Shown piece by piece: positions 49,720 to 58,699 of a DNA stretch of 64,000 nt. Below the pieces are notes generated by a model that did not search any database, had not been told where the DNA came from, and saw only the letters and a program-made list of their open reading frames with translations. The DNA is from Flavobacteriaceae bacterium UBA4022 (GTDB taxonomy: Bacteria; Bacteroidota; Bacteroidia; Flavobacteriales; Flavobacteriaceae), in the NCBI GenBank assembly GCA_002384055.1, contig DGAU01000029.1:78052-142051 (forward strand), written 5' to 3'. A program made the translations under genes and the position numbers. Position 1 is the stretch's first letter, and every line of letters starts with the position of its first letter.

Positions 49720-51504
49720 ATGCAGCATCCTACTAGACTTTTCGACTTCGCTTATTATCAGAAAGAACATTACAACCTCAGCCACGCATTTGTGGACAAG
49801 GTCGATGGACAATGGAAAGCAACCTCTATTACTGAGTTTATTGAAAAGGGTAATGCCATAAGTCGGGCATTATTGCGTTTGGACATCGCCATAAATGACA
49901 AAATTGGCTTGATCTCCATGACCAATCGCAGCGAATGGAATATCTGTGATCTAGGAATATTGCAGGTGGGTGCTCAGGATATTCCAATTTATCCCACCAG
50001 TACCAAAGAAGATTATCAATACATCTTAAACCACAGCGAGAGCGTCATTTGTTTTGTCTCTTGCCGGGAAGTTTATGACAAAATTTCTGCCATAAGGGAT
50101 CAAGTCCCTACACTCAAGTACATCTATAGCTTCGATGTTTTGGACGATTGTCCCCACTGGTCTGAATTACTGACTTTGGGCGATGATCAAAGTAACCAAG
50201 ATCAAGTCGATCAGATCATGGCGCGCGTAGGCCAGGATGATTTGGCCACCATTATTTATACCTCAGGAACGACGGGGAAACCCAAAGGAGTCATGCTGAG
50301 TCACCAAAATATTTCAGCCAATATTGTACGAAGCGCAGACCGATTGCCCCTCGACCTTGGCCACTCAAAGGCCTTAAGTTTCTTGCCTGTTTGTCACATT
50401 TATGAGCGCATGCTCTCTTATATGTATCAATACTGTGGTATTGAAATTTATTTTGCAGAGTCCTTAGAAACCATCAGCGCTAATCTTCAAGAGATTCATC
50501 CTGATGTAATGACTGCGGTACCCAGACTGCTCGAAAAAGTTTATGATAAAATTTATGCCAAAGGGGCTGCGTTAACTGGAGTAAAACGCAGGTTGTTTTT
50601 TTGGGCCGTAGATCTCGGCTTGGTTTATGAGCCTTATGGACAAAACGGATGGTGGTATGAATTCCAACTGAAGATCGCAAGAGTGCTTATCTTTAAGAAA
50701 TGGCAAGAAGCCTTGGGAGGGAATCTCCGTGTGGTAGCCTCGGGAAGTGCTGCATTACAACCGCGTTTGGCTAGAGTTTTTAACGCTGCAGGAATACCGA
50801 TAATGGAAGGGTATGGCCTTACTGAAACTTCTCCTGTGGTCACCGTTAACGATTTTCGCAACTACAATTTTAGAATAGGGACCGTAGGTAAGGCAATTGC
50901 TGATACCGAAATCAAATTCGCGCCCGACGGAGAGATACTGGTCAAAGGACCGCAGATCATGATGGGCTATTACAAAGACCCTGAACTCACGGCCGAGGTT
51001 ATCAAAGACGGCTATTTCCATACAGGCGACATTGGGGAAATGGACGCCGATGGTTTCCTCAAAATAACCGATCGCAAAAAGGAAATGTTCAAAACCAGTG
51101 GTGGTAAGTATATTGCGCCACAAGTTTTGGAGAATGCCTTAAAACAATCACGATTCATCGATCAAGTTATGGTCATCGGTGAAAATCAGAAAATGCCTGC
51201 CGCATTGATACAACCCAATTATGAGTTTATCCAGGCTTGGGGAGAAAATAAAAAATACAATCTACCGACAGACAAGCACGCGCTCAGCCAAAATCCAAAG
51301 GTTATTGCAAGAATCCAAGAAGAGATCGACACCTTCAATGAACGTTTCGGCAAGTGGGAACAAATCAAACGTTTTGAATTAACTCCAGAGGTTTGGAGTA
51401 TCGAACAGGGCCACCTCACCCCCACTATGAAAATGAAACGCAAAGTGATTTATCAACAGTATAAGGCATTGGTCGATCGCATCTATGCGGATAGTATTAT
51501 TTAG
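49720..51504 (+). CDS. Long-chain fatty acid-CoA ligase (AMP-forming)
   Basis: Activates long-chain fatty acids to acyl-CoA with ATP, the entry step of beta-oxidation. The 594-residue protein has the AMP-binding signature IIYTSGTTGKPKGVMLSH, the adenine site motif GYGLTETSPVV, and the hinge motif YFHTGDIGEMDADGFLKITDR, with the catalytic Lys in KRKVIYQQY region near the C-terminus. The family is the eukaryotic-like FAA/ACSL type common in Bacteroidota. It lies just upstream of marR-fadN-fadA-fadE and works with them, though about 100 bases and a palindrome separate it from marR. Confidence 0.93.
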   Translation: MQHPTRLFDFAYYQKEHYNLSHAFVDKVDGQWKATSITEFIEKGNAISRALLRLDIAINDKIGLISMTNRSEWNICDLGILQVGAQDIPIYPTSTKEDYQYILNHSESVICFVSCREVYDKISAIRDQVPTLKYIYSFDVLDDCPHWSELLTLGDDQSNQDQVDQIMARVGQDDLATIIYTSGTTGKPKGVMLSHQNISANIVRSADRLPLDLGHSKALSFLPVCHIYERMLSYMYQYCGIEIYFAESLETISANLQEIHPDVMTAVPRLLEKVYDKIYAKGAALTGVKRRLFFWAVDLGLVYEPYGQNGWWYEFQLKIARVLIFKKWQEALGGNLRVVASGSAALQPRLARVFNAAGIPIMEGYGLTETSPVVTVNDFRNYNFRIGTVGKAIADTEIKFAPDGEILVKGPQIMMGYYKDPELTAEVIKDGYFHTGDIGEMDADGFLKITDRKKEMFKTSGGKYIAPQVLENALKQSRFIDQVMVIGENQKMPAALIQPNYEFIQAWGENKKYNLPTDKHALSQNPKVIARIQEEIDTFNERFGKWEQIKRFELTPEVWSIEQGHLTPTMKMKRKVIYQQYKALVDRIYADSII

Positions 51505-51558
51505 ACGTCCCACCCTCCTTAACGGTTTATAAGACTGCGTCCCTCAATTTGTCGCATT

Positions 51559-51582
51559 ATTTATTATGCATGCATAATAAAT
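51559..51582. promoter_or_regulatory. Perfect 24-bp palindrome, candidate MarR operator
   Basis: ATTTATTATGCA is followed immediately by its exact reverse complement TGCATAATAAAT, with no spacer. It sits 19 bases ahead of the marR start and directly upstream of a -7-like box TACCTTTA (51587-51594). Its position and symmetry fit an operator for the MarR protein encoded next, controlling the fad operon. The regulator's binding is inferred. Confidence 0.7.
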
Positions 51583-51601
51583 GTTGTACCTTTACTTCAG
51601 T

Positions 51602-52042
51602 ATGAAAGTAAAAACCATCGACCATATATTGCGTACTGTTTGGATCTCAGTTTCCAAAATGTATCATGAAGAGGCCCTCAAAAAAGAGAGCACCATGGCC
51701 ACAGGATTCACCCTGATCAGTATTGACCCCGAACAAGGCACCCCTTCAATGGCCTTAGGGCCCAAAATGGGTATGGAGGCCACTAGCCTGTCCAGAACAC
51801 TCAAGTCTATGGAGGCTAAAGGACTGATCATACGCAAACCCAATCCAGAAGATGGTCGCGGGGTAATCATTCATCTAACCGAATTCGGGCGCAATATGCG
51901 TGATTTTTCCAAAGAAATAGTGCTCGGGTTTGATCAAAAGGTACGTCAAGCCATTACACAAGAGGAATTGGAGACCTTTAATAAAGTCGCACAAACCATT
52001 ATGGATTTGGCACAATCTAATCAACCCTTCATAAACAAATAA
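51602..52042 (+). CDS. MarR-family transcriptional regulator of the fad operon
   Basis: A 146-residue winged helix-turn-helix protein (ATG at 51602; a TTG 21 bases upstream is in frame but lies in the palindrome). The MarR wing is seen in the segment MEATSLSRTLKSMEAKGLI followed by NPEDGRGVIIHLTEFG. It starts after the palindrome at 51559-51582 and is separated from fadN by only three bases, so it leads a four-gene unit. The natural reading is a fatty acid or acyl-CoA-responsive repressor, replacing the TetR-type FadR of Bacillus. The ligand is inferred. Confidence 0.9.
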   Translation: MKVKTIDHILRTVWISVSKMYHEEALKKESTMATGFTLISIDPEQGTPSMALGPKMGMEATSLSRTLKSMEAKGLIIRKPNPEDGRGVIIHLTEFGRNMRDFSKEIVLGFDQKVRQAITQEELETFNKVAQTIMDLAQSNQPFINK

Positions 52043-52045
52043 GCC

Positions 52046-54457
52046 ATGAAGCGACCAAAAAGAAGAATCAAACATGTTGCCGTCATCGGCTCAGGAATTA
52101 TGGGTAGCGCGATTGCCTGTCATTTTGCAAATATTGGTGTGTCGGTCCTGCTACTAGACATTGCCCCCAAAGCACTAAACGACCAAGAGATTGCCAAAGG
52201 TTTGGCCCTAAGCAACCCACAAGTGCAAAATCGTATCGTCAACCAAGCCCTTGCACGATCCATAAAATCGAACCCTAGTCCCCTATACCACAAATCCTTT
52301 GCCAAGCGCATCGCGACAGGTAATATCGATCAAGACCTACACAAGATCAGTGCTGTTGACTGGATTATTGAGGTGGTGGTGGAACGCTTAGACATAAAGC
52401 AAAGTGTCTTTGAGCAAATAGAACGTTACCGCCAACCAGGTACATTGGTCAGCTCTAACACTTCAGGCATTCCGATTCACTCCATGGCAGAGGGTCGCAG
52501 CGAAGACTTTCAGAAACATTTTTGTGGGACGCACTTTTTTAACCCACCACGCTATCTAAAGCTCCTTGAACTCATTCCTGGTCCACAAACCGATCCAGAA
52601 GTTTTGGCCTATCTCGAGGATTACGGCAGTAAATTTTTGGGGAAAACAACAATCATTGCAAAAGACACACCGGCCTTTATTGGTAACCGTATCGGTATTT
52701 TTGGCATCCAAAGCCTCTTTCATCAAATGAAAGATTTGGATCTCTCTATCGAACAGGTTGACAAGTTAACTGGCCCGGTTATTGGTCGCCCTAAGAGTGC
52801 CACATTTCGTACCGTCGATGTTGTTGGCTTAGACACCCTGGCCCATGTCGCCGAAGGGATTCACAAGAATTGCCCTGAAGACCAGGCACACGATTTATTC
52901 AAGCATACGGATTTTGTACAAAAAATGCTTGATAACAACTGGCTAGGCAGTAAAACCGGGCAAGGTTTTTACAAAAAGGTAGCCACCGATGGCCAAAGTG
53001 AAATTCACGCCATGAATTTGACTACCATGGAATACCATCCCGTAAAAAAGGCAAAATTCGCCACCTTAGAAATGACTAAGGCTATTGAAAGGGTGATTGA
53101 TCGATTTCCTATACTTATTCAAGGAAAAGACAAAGCCGGTGAATTTTACCGCACCAACTTTGGCGCACTATTTCATTATGTCAGCCTTAGGGTTGGAGAA
53201 ATCACTGATGACCTTTACAAAATTGATGAAGCCATGAAAGCTGGTTTCGGCTGGGAGCACGGACCCTTTGATATTTGGGATGCCATAGGTCTTCAAAAGG
53301 GAATTGACCTCATAAAAGCGCTTGGGTATACCCCTGCACCATGGATACTAGAATTGGCCAAAAACGATAAGCCTCAGTTTTATACCTTAAGTCAAGGCAA
53401 ACAATTATTCTATAACACCACACAAGCCAAACACACCTTGATCCCTGGTCAAAATGCCGTACTGGTTTTGGACCATATCGACAAATCACATGAATTATTC
53501 AGGAACTCCGGTGTGGTCATCCACGATCTCGGGGATGGTATCATCAATTGCGGGTTCCAAAGCAAAATGAACAGTATCGGCGGCGATGTCCTGGAAGGCA
53601 TCAACAAGGCAGTTGACCTTGCAGAACGCCATTACGATGGGCTGGTCATTGGCAATCAAGGTGCCAATTTTTCTGTTGGAGCCAATATTGGGATGATTTT
53701 CATGATGGCTGTTGAACAAGAATACGACGAACTCAACGCGGCGATTAAGTATTTTCAAGACACGGTCATGAGGCTGCGCTATTCCAGCATCCCAACCGTT
53801 ATGGCCCCTCATGGCCTCACCCTAGGTGGCGGCTGCGAGCTGACCCTTCATGCCGATCGCGTTGTTGCTGCTGCCGAAAGCTATATTGGTTTGGTTGAAT
53901 TTGGTGTAGGCGTTATCCCTGGAGGCGGCGGAAGTAAAGAAATGACCCTGCGGGCCTCTGAAGGCTACCAGAAAAATGATGTCGAACTCAATCGCCTTCA
54001 AGAATACTTTTTGACCATCGGTATGGCCAAAGTAGCGACATCGGCTCAAGAGGCCTTTGACCTGGATATATTAAGAGCCGGAAAAGATCTTGTCGTGGTC
54101 AATAAAGATCGTCAAATGGCGATGGCCAAAAAAGTCGCCCGACTCATGGCAGATCAAGGCTATACCCAGCCAGCGATGCGCCAGGACATTAAGGTCCTTG
54201 GCAAACAAGCTTTGGGGATGTTCTTGGTTGGCACCAATTCGATGAAAGCAGGTCACTACATTAGTGATCATGATCTCAAAATAGCCAATAAGCTGGCCTA
54301 TGTCATGGCTGGTGGGGACTTATCAGAACCCACACTAGTGAGTGAACAGTACCTACTTGATTTGGAGCGCGAAGCATTTTTGAGTCTTTGTGGAGAACGC
54401 AAGACCCTTGAACGCCTCCAACATATGTTGCGCACAGGGAAACCATTACGCAACTAA
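52046..54457 (+). CDS. fadN: 3-hydroxyacyl-CoA dehydrogenase/enoyl-CoA hydratase fusion
   Basis: Bifunctional beta-oxidation enzyme of 803 residues in the order found in Bacillus FadN: N-terminal NAD-dependent 3-hydroxyacyl-CoA dehydrogenase, then a C-terminal enoyl-CoA hydratase. The Rossmann motif VIGSGIMGSAIA places glycines at 15, 17 and 20. The dehydrogenase active-site segment HFFNPPRYLKLLELIPG is present. The crotonase part has TLGGGCELTLHADRVVAA and SYIGLVEFGVGVIPGGG-like oxyanion-hole regions. Reading order with fadA and fadE is the same as in the B. subtilis fadNAE operon. Confidence 0.93.
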   Translation: MKRPKRRIKHVAVIGSGIMGSAIACHFANIGVSVLLLDIAPKALNDQEIAKGLALSNPQVQNRIVNQALARSIKSNPSPLYHKSFAKRIATGNIDQDLHKISAVDWIIEVVVERLDIKQSVFEQIERYRQPGTLVSSNTSGIPIHSMAEGRSEDFQKHFCGTHFFNPPRYLKLLELIPGPQTDPEVLAYLEDYGSKFLGKTTIIAKDTPAFIGNRIGIFGIQSLFHQMKDLDLSIEQVDKLTGPVIGRPKSATFRTVDVVGLDTLAHVAEGIHKNCPEDQAHDLFKHTDFVQKMLDNNWLGSKTGQGFYKKVATDGQSEIHAMNLTTMEYHPVKKAKFATLEMTKAIERVIDRFPILIQGKDKAGEFYRTNFGALFHYVSLRVGEITDDLYKIDEAMKAGFGWEHGPFDIWDAIGLQKGIDLIKALGYTPAPWILELAKNDKPQFYTLSQGKQLFYNTTQAKHTLIPGQNAVLVLDHIDKSHELFRNSGVVIHDLGDGIINCGFQSKMNSIGGDVLEGINKAVDLAERHYDGLVIGNQGANFSVGANIGMIFMMAVEQEYDELNAAIKYFQDTVMRLRYSSIPTVMAPHGLTLGGGCELTLHADRVVAAAESYIGLVEFGVGVIPGGGGSKEMTLRASEGYQKNDVELNRLQEYFLTIGMAKVATSAQEAFDLDILRAGKDLVVVNKDRQMAMAKKVARLMADQGYTQPAMRQDIKVLGKQALGMFLVGTNSMKAGHYISDHDLKIANKLAYVMAGGDLSEPTLVSEQYLLDLEREAFLSLCGERKTLERLQHMLRTGKPLRN

Positions 54458-54506
54458 ACACCATTGAACAATAATAAACGACTATAATAATAAAATCGTC
54501 TCAATT

Positions 54507-55697
54507 ATGACTACTGCATATATCGTAAAGGCCTACCGCACCGCTGTAGGAAAAGCACCCAAAGGACTGTTCCGTTTCAAACGACCCGATGAACTCGCGG
54601 CCGAGACCATTGAATATATGATGACCCAACTACCAGAACTCGATAAGAATCGTATTGACGATGTTATGGTAGGCAATGCGATGCCTGAGGCCGAACAAGG
54701 ACTCAATATGGCCCGATTGATATCCCTAATGGGCCTCAAAACCGATAGCGTTCCTGGGGTCACCGTCAATCGTTATTGTGCTTCGGGATTGGAAACGATC
54801 GCCATGGCCACGGCCAAAATCCAAAGCGGAATGGCGGATTGCATCATCGCTGGTGGTGCAGAAAGCATGAGTTTTATTCCTATGGGGGGCTACAAACCCG
54901 CTCCAGATTACGCTATTGTCCACCAAGGCCATGAAGATTATTATTGGGGCATGGGTCTCACTGCGGAGGCAGTCGCCAAGGATTATAACGTCAATCGTGA
55001 AGATCAAGATGCCTTTGCATTTGCCTCACACCAAAAGGCCATAGCCGCACAAAACAGTAATCGATTTAAAGACCAAATTGTTCCCATAACCATTACTGAG
55101 ACCTATTTGGATGCCAATGGCAAAAAACAAAACAAACAGTATACGGTAGACCGCGACGAGGGACCCAGGCAAGATACCTCCATCGAGGCACTCAGCAAAC
55201 TCAGGCCTGTATTTGCCAATAACGGAACAGTAACCGCCGGCAATACCTCACAAATGAGCGATGGTGCTGCCTTTGTTATGGTCATGAGCGAGGCCATGAT
55301 GAAATCGCTCAACCTCAGCCCTATCGCCCGCATGGTCAATTACGCAGCCGTTGGCGTTGCCCCACGGATTATGGGAATAGGCCCAGTAAAAGCCATTCCA
55401 AAAGCCTTGGAACGCGCTGGAATAAAACAAAATGATCTTAAACTTATAGAGCTCAATGAGGCGTTTGCTTCCCAGTCACTTGCGGTGATCCGCGCACTCG
55501 AACTAGATCCCGAATTGGTTAATGTCAATGGCGGTGCTATTGCCTTAGGACATCCTTTGGGCTGTACCGGGACAAAATTGTCAGTGCAGCTCTTCGATGA
55601 AATGCGGCAGCGCAAACAACAAGGCAGTTATGGCTTGGTCACCATGTGTGTCGGCACTGGCCAAGGTGCCGCCGGTGTTTTTGAATTTTTAAATTAA
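54507..55697 (+). CDS. fadA: Acetyl-CoA C-acyltransferase (3-ketoacyl-CoA thiolase)
   Basis: Last step of the beta-oxidation cycle: thiolytic cleavage of 3-ketoacyl-CoA. The 396-residue protein has the acyl-accepting nucleophile in VTVNRYCASGLETIAMA (Cys91), the His motif NGGAIALGHPLGCTGTKL, and the second Cys in VTMCVGTGQGAA. It follows fadN by 49 bases and precedes fadE by 49 bases, with even spacing that fits one transcript. It is the degradative thiolase type rather than the biosynthetic PhaA type, judged from the operon. Confidence 0.95.
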   Translation: MTTAYIVKAYRTAVGKAPKGLFRFKRPDELAAETIEYMMTQLPELDKNRIDDVMVGNAMPEAEQGLNMARLISLMGLKTDSVPGVTVNRYCASGLETIAMATAKIQSGMADCIIAGGAESMSFIPMGGYKPAPDYAIVHQGHEDYYWGMGLTAEAVAKDYNVNREDQDAFAFASHQKAIAAQNSNRFKDQIVPITITETYLDANGKKQNKQYTVDRDEGPRQDTSIEALSKLRPVFANNGTVTAGNTSQMSDGAAFVMVMSEAMMKSLNLSPIARMVNYAAVGVAPRIMGIGPVKAIPKALERAGIKQNDLKLIELNEAFASQSLAVIRALELDPELVNVNGGAIALGHPLGCTGTKLSVQLFDEMRQRKQQGSYGLVTMCVGTGQGAAGVFEFLN

Positions 55698-55746
55698 TCG
55701 CTCCCTGAGCACGCCAAATTATCTAACAATAAATCATAAAGCCATT

Positions 55747-57552
55747 ATGGAAACGACCCCAACCCAAGATAACTTATTGCGCGGAGGACAATTTTTAGTT
55801 CAAGAAACCAACTGCGAAGCGATTTTTACGCCAGAAGATTTCTCCGAAGAACAACGCATGATGATTGATTCGGTAAAAGAATTTGTCGATCGAGAAATTT
55901 GGCCACACAAAGCCCGATTTGAACAAAAAGACTATGCGCTCACTCTGGAGGTGATGAAAAAAATTGGTGACATGGGACTCCTTGGTGTCGCTGTTCCCGA
56001 GGCTTATGGAGGACTCGGAATGGGTTTTGTCACCACCATGTTGGTCTGCGATTATATCAGTGGGGCCACGGGGTCGATAGCCACTGCCTTTGGCGCTCAC
56101 ACCGGTATTGGCACCATGCCTATAACACTATATGGCAATGAAACACAAAAGCAAAAATACGTCCCCAAACTCGCCTCGGGAGAATGGTTTGGCGCCTATT
56201 GCCTCACCGAGCCAGGTGCCGGAAGTGATGCCAATAGCGGTAAAACCAAGGCAGTATTGAGTGAGGATGGACAACACTATCTTATTTCAGGGCAAAAAAT
56301 GTGGATTTCGAATGCTGGTTTTTGTCAACTTTTTATCGTCTTCGCCAGAATAGAAGACGACAAAAACATCACCGGTTTTATTGTAGAAAACGATCCATCC
56401 AATGGTATTTCTATGGGTGATGAAGAACATAAACTCGGGATCCACTCCTCGTCGACGCGACAGGTCTTTTTTAACCAGACCAAGGTTCCCGTCGAGAATA
56501 TGCTTTCTGATCGAGAACAAGGCTTCAAAATCGCGATGAACGCATTAAATGTAGGGCGCATTAAATTGGCTGGAGCTTGTTTGGATGCGCAACGGCGGAT
56601 CATCACAAACGCCGTTCAATATGCCAACCAACGGATACAATTCAAGACCCCTATCGCTCAGTTTGGTGCCATCAAATCCAAAATTGCCGAAATGGCAAGC
56701 GCCGCTTTTGTCGATGAGAGTGCCACCTACCGCGCCTCAAAAAACATAGAAGATCGTATTGCTCTGAGAATAGCTGAAGGCAATTCACATCAAACGGCAG
56801 AACTCAAGGGTGTAGAAGAATACGCTATCGAGTGTTCTATTTTGAAAGTTTCAGTGTCTGAAAGTGCACAACACTGTGCCGATGAAGGCATACAAATTTA
56901 TGGCGGCATGGGTTTCAGCGCAGAAACGCCTATGGAATCTGCCTGGCGTGATGCCCGTATTACCCGCATCTATGAAGGGACTAACGAAATCAACCGTATG
57001 CTCTGCGTGGGTATGCTCCTAAAGAAAGCCATGAAAGGTCATGTGGACTTGCTTGGTCCAGCTATGGCTGTTGCAGATGAACTCACAGGTATCCCCTCTT
57101 TTGAAACACCAGATTATAGCGCTCCTTTTTCTCAGGAAAAAGCCATCATCCATAATCTTAAAAAAGTGTTTTTGATGGTTTCTGGACAGGCCGTGCAGCA
57201 GTATGGACCCGAATTGGAAGAACATCAACAGCTTCTATTAGCGGCTTCAGACATTATGATCAATATCTATATGGCTGAAAGCGGGCTTTTGAGAGCCGAA
57301 AAAACCATGAAAAATGACCAGCAAAAAGGTCTAGACCAACTGGCGTTAGCCCAACTCTATTTGTACCACTCAGTAGATACCATCATTCAAAAAGCTAAGG
57401 AAGGCATCATCAGCTTTTCTGAAGGCGACAGCCAACGCATGATGCTCATGGGGCTCAAAAGATTTACCAAATACACCCATCACCCGAACATTATTGAATT
57501 ACGCCGATCTATAGCCGACAAAGTGATTGCAGCCAACCACTATCCGTTTTAA
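55747..57552 (+). CDS. fadE: Acyl-CoA dehydrogenase
   Basis: FAD enzyme for the first step of beta-oxidation, making trans-2-enoyl-CoA. The 601-residue protein has the N-terminal alpha domain (EDFSEEQRMMIDSVKEFVD), the middle beta-barrel with GAYCLTEPGAGSDA and KMWISNAGF, and the C-terminal four-helix bundle with YGGMGFSAETPMES and RITRIYEGTNEINRM. An extra C-terminal region of about 170 residues is present, as in Bacillus FadE. The electron acceptor (ETF) genes are not in the window. Its stop overlaps the galM stop by four bases. Confidence 0.94.
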   Translation: METTPTQDNLLRGGQFLVQETNCEAIFTPEDFSEEQRMMIDSVKEFVDREIWPHKARFEQKDYALTLEVMKKIGDMGLLGVAVPEAYGGLGMGFVTTMLVCDYISGATGSIATAFGAHTGIGTMPITLYGNETQKQKYVPKLASGEWFGAYCLTEPGAGSDANSGKTKAVLSEDGQHYLISGQKMWISNAGFCQLFIVFARIEDDKNITGFIVENDPSNGISMGDEEHKLGIHSSSTRQVFFNQTKVPVENMLSDREQGFKIAMNALNVGRIKLAGACLDAQRRIITNAVQYANQRIQFKTPIAQFGAIKSKIAEMASAAFVDESATYRASKNIEDRIALRIAEGNSHQTAELKGVEEYAIECSILKVSVSESAQHCADEGIQIYGGMGFSAETPMESAWRDARITRIYEGTNEINRMLCVGMLLKKAMKGHVDLLGPAMAVADELTGIPSFETPDYSAPFSQEKAIIHNLKKVFLMVSGQAVQQYGPELEEHQQLLLAASDIMINIYMAESGLLRAEKTMKNDQQKGLDQLALAQLYLYHSVDTIIQKAKEGIISFSEGDSQRMMLMGLKRFTKYTHHPNIIELRRSIADKVIAANHYPF

Positions 57553-58541
57553 CTATCAGAATCAAAAGAAAAGTAGTAATCCGTTTTGTGCTCATACCTA
57601 TGCCCTGGTCTTAAAACAGCACTCGGAAAATGAGGTTGATTAGGAGCGTCAGGAAAATTTTGACATTCCAGGCAGATGGCAGGCCAGTCACTGGCATTTG
57701 GGCAATGACCTGATGAGAGTGACGTAAAATTTCTCGGGGTAAACACCACCAGACCTGGCTGATTGGTGGTGACCGCTAATCTGATGCCCGAATGCTTACT
57801 GTACAACACTGCGTGAGGCCGTGAACCCTCGAGGACAAATGGCGTGTCCCAACCATTAATAGGTTCTGGGTCAAGCAAGCTTCCTTGGCGAAAGTCATAA
57901 GGCGATTCCTGAACAGAAGCATACGCTCCAGTAGGCAAAAGATCTTGATCCAAAACCAAACGCTTACCAGCGCTGAGCGTCAATTGATGCCCCTTAATAG
58001 ATCCTGAGCCATTGAGGTTAAAATAGGCATGATTGGTCATATTGAATACCGTGGCCTGATCGGATTTAGCCGTATAGGTGACCCTAAAAGTATCCTCCTG
58101 CCATTCAAAGCGCGCCTTTATCTGGACATTACCAGGAAATCCATTATGCCCCGATGGACTGCATACGGTCAATTCCAAAACAGATTCACTGGATTGCCCA
58201 TCATCTGCGACCTGCCAATAAAGCGTGTCAAGACTATCGGGACCTCCGTGAAGCTGAATGCCCTTGTCATTAGTCTCTAGAGGATAAAAGACCTCATCTA
58301 TGGTGAAACCACCAGAACCCATTCTACCGGCAAAGCGGCCAATGGTTGCCCCGAAATGCAAATTGGATTTTTTGTGTGCTGTGCTTCTGTAGTCTTGAGC
58401 CCGGTCAAACCCGGCAACCACCGCATGAGTCACCCCTTCTGCAGTGATGATTTTAATGGATTGGATCGTCGCGCCATAATTCAGTACCTCAGCTGTCCAT
58501 CCCCTTGGATTGGTAATGGTGTACCCGCATAATTGCTCCAT
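57549..58541 (-). CDS. galM: Aldose 1-epimerase (galactose mutarotase)
   Basis: Interconverts alpha and beta anomers of hexoses. The 330-residue beta-sandwich protein has LNYGATIQSIK at residues 19-29, the catalytic His motif in FNMTNHAYFNLNG, and the catalytic Glu in ICLECQNFPDAPNQP near the C-terminus. There is no signal peptide, so it is cytoplasmic. It converges with fadE and is divergent from the M28 peptidase gene, 158 bases away. No other galactose genes are beside it. Confidence 0.94.
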   Translation of the reverse strand: MEQLCGYTITNPRGWTAEVLNYGATIQSIKIITAEGVTHAVVAGFDRAQDYRSTAHKKSNLHFGATIGRFAGRMGSGGFTIDEVFYPLETNDKGIQLHGGPDSLDTLYWQVADDGQSSESVLELTVCSPSGHNGFPGNVQIKARFEWQEDTFRVTYTAKSDQATVFNMTNHAYFNLNGSGSIKGHQLTLSAGKRLVLDQDLLPTGAYASVQESPYDFRQGSLLDPEPINGWDTPFVLEGSRPHAVLYSKHSGIRLAVTTNQPGLVVFTPRNFTSLSSGHCPNASDWPAICLECQNFPDAPNQPHFPSAVLRPGHRYEHKTDYYFSFDSDS

Positions 58542-58699
58542 AGTGGTTCAAAAATTTTTTATGGCTTACCTAAAGTAGCCTTTTTATTCGAGCTGAGACC
58601 CTGTGGCACTTAATGAATTTTATGTACCTTTTATGCTTCTAAACGCTTCCAAAACTAAAGCGAATTGACCAAATCGAATGACACATAAGACACAATAAT

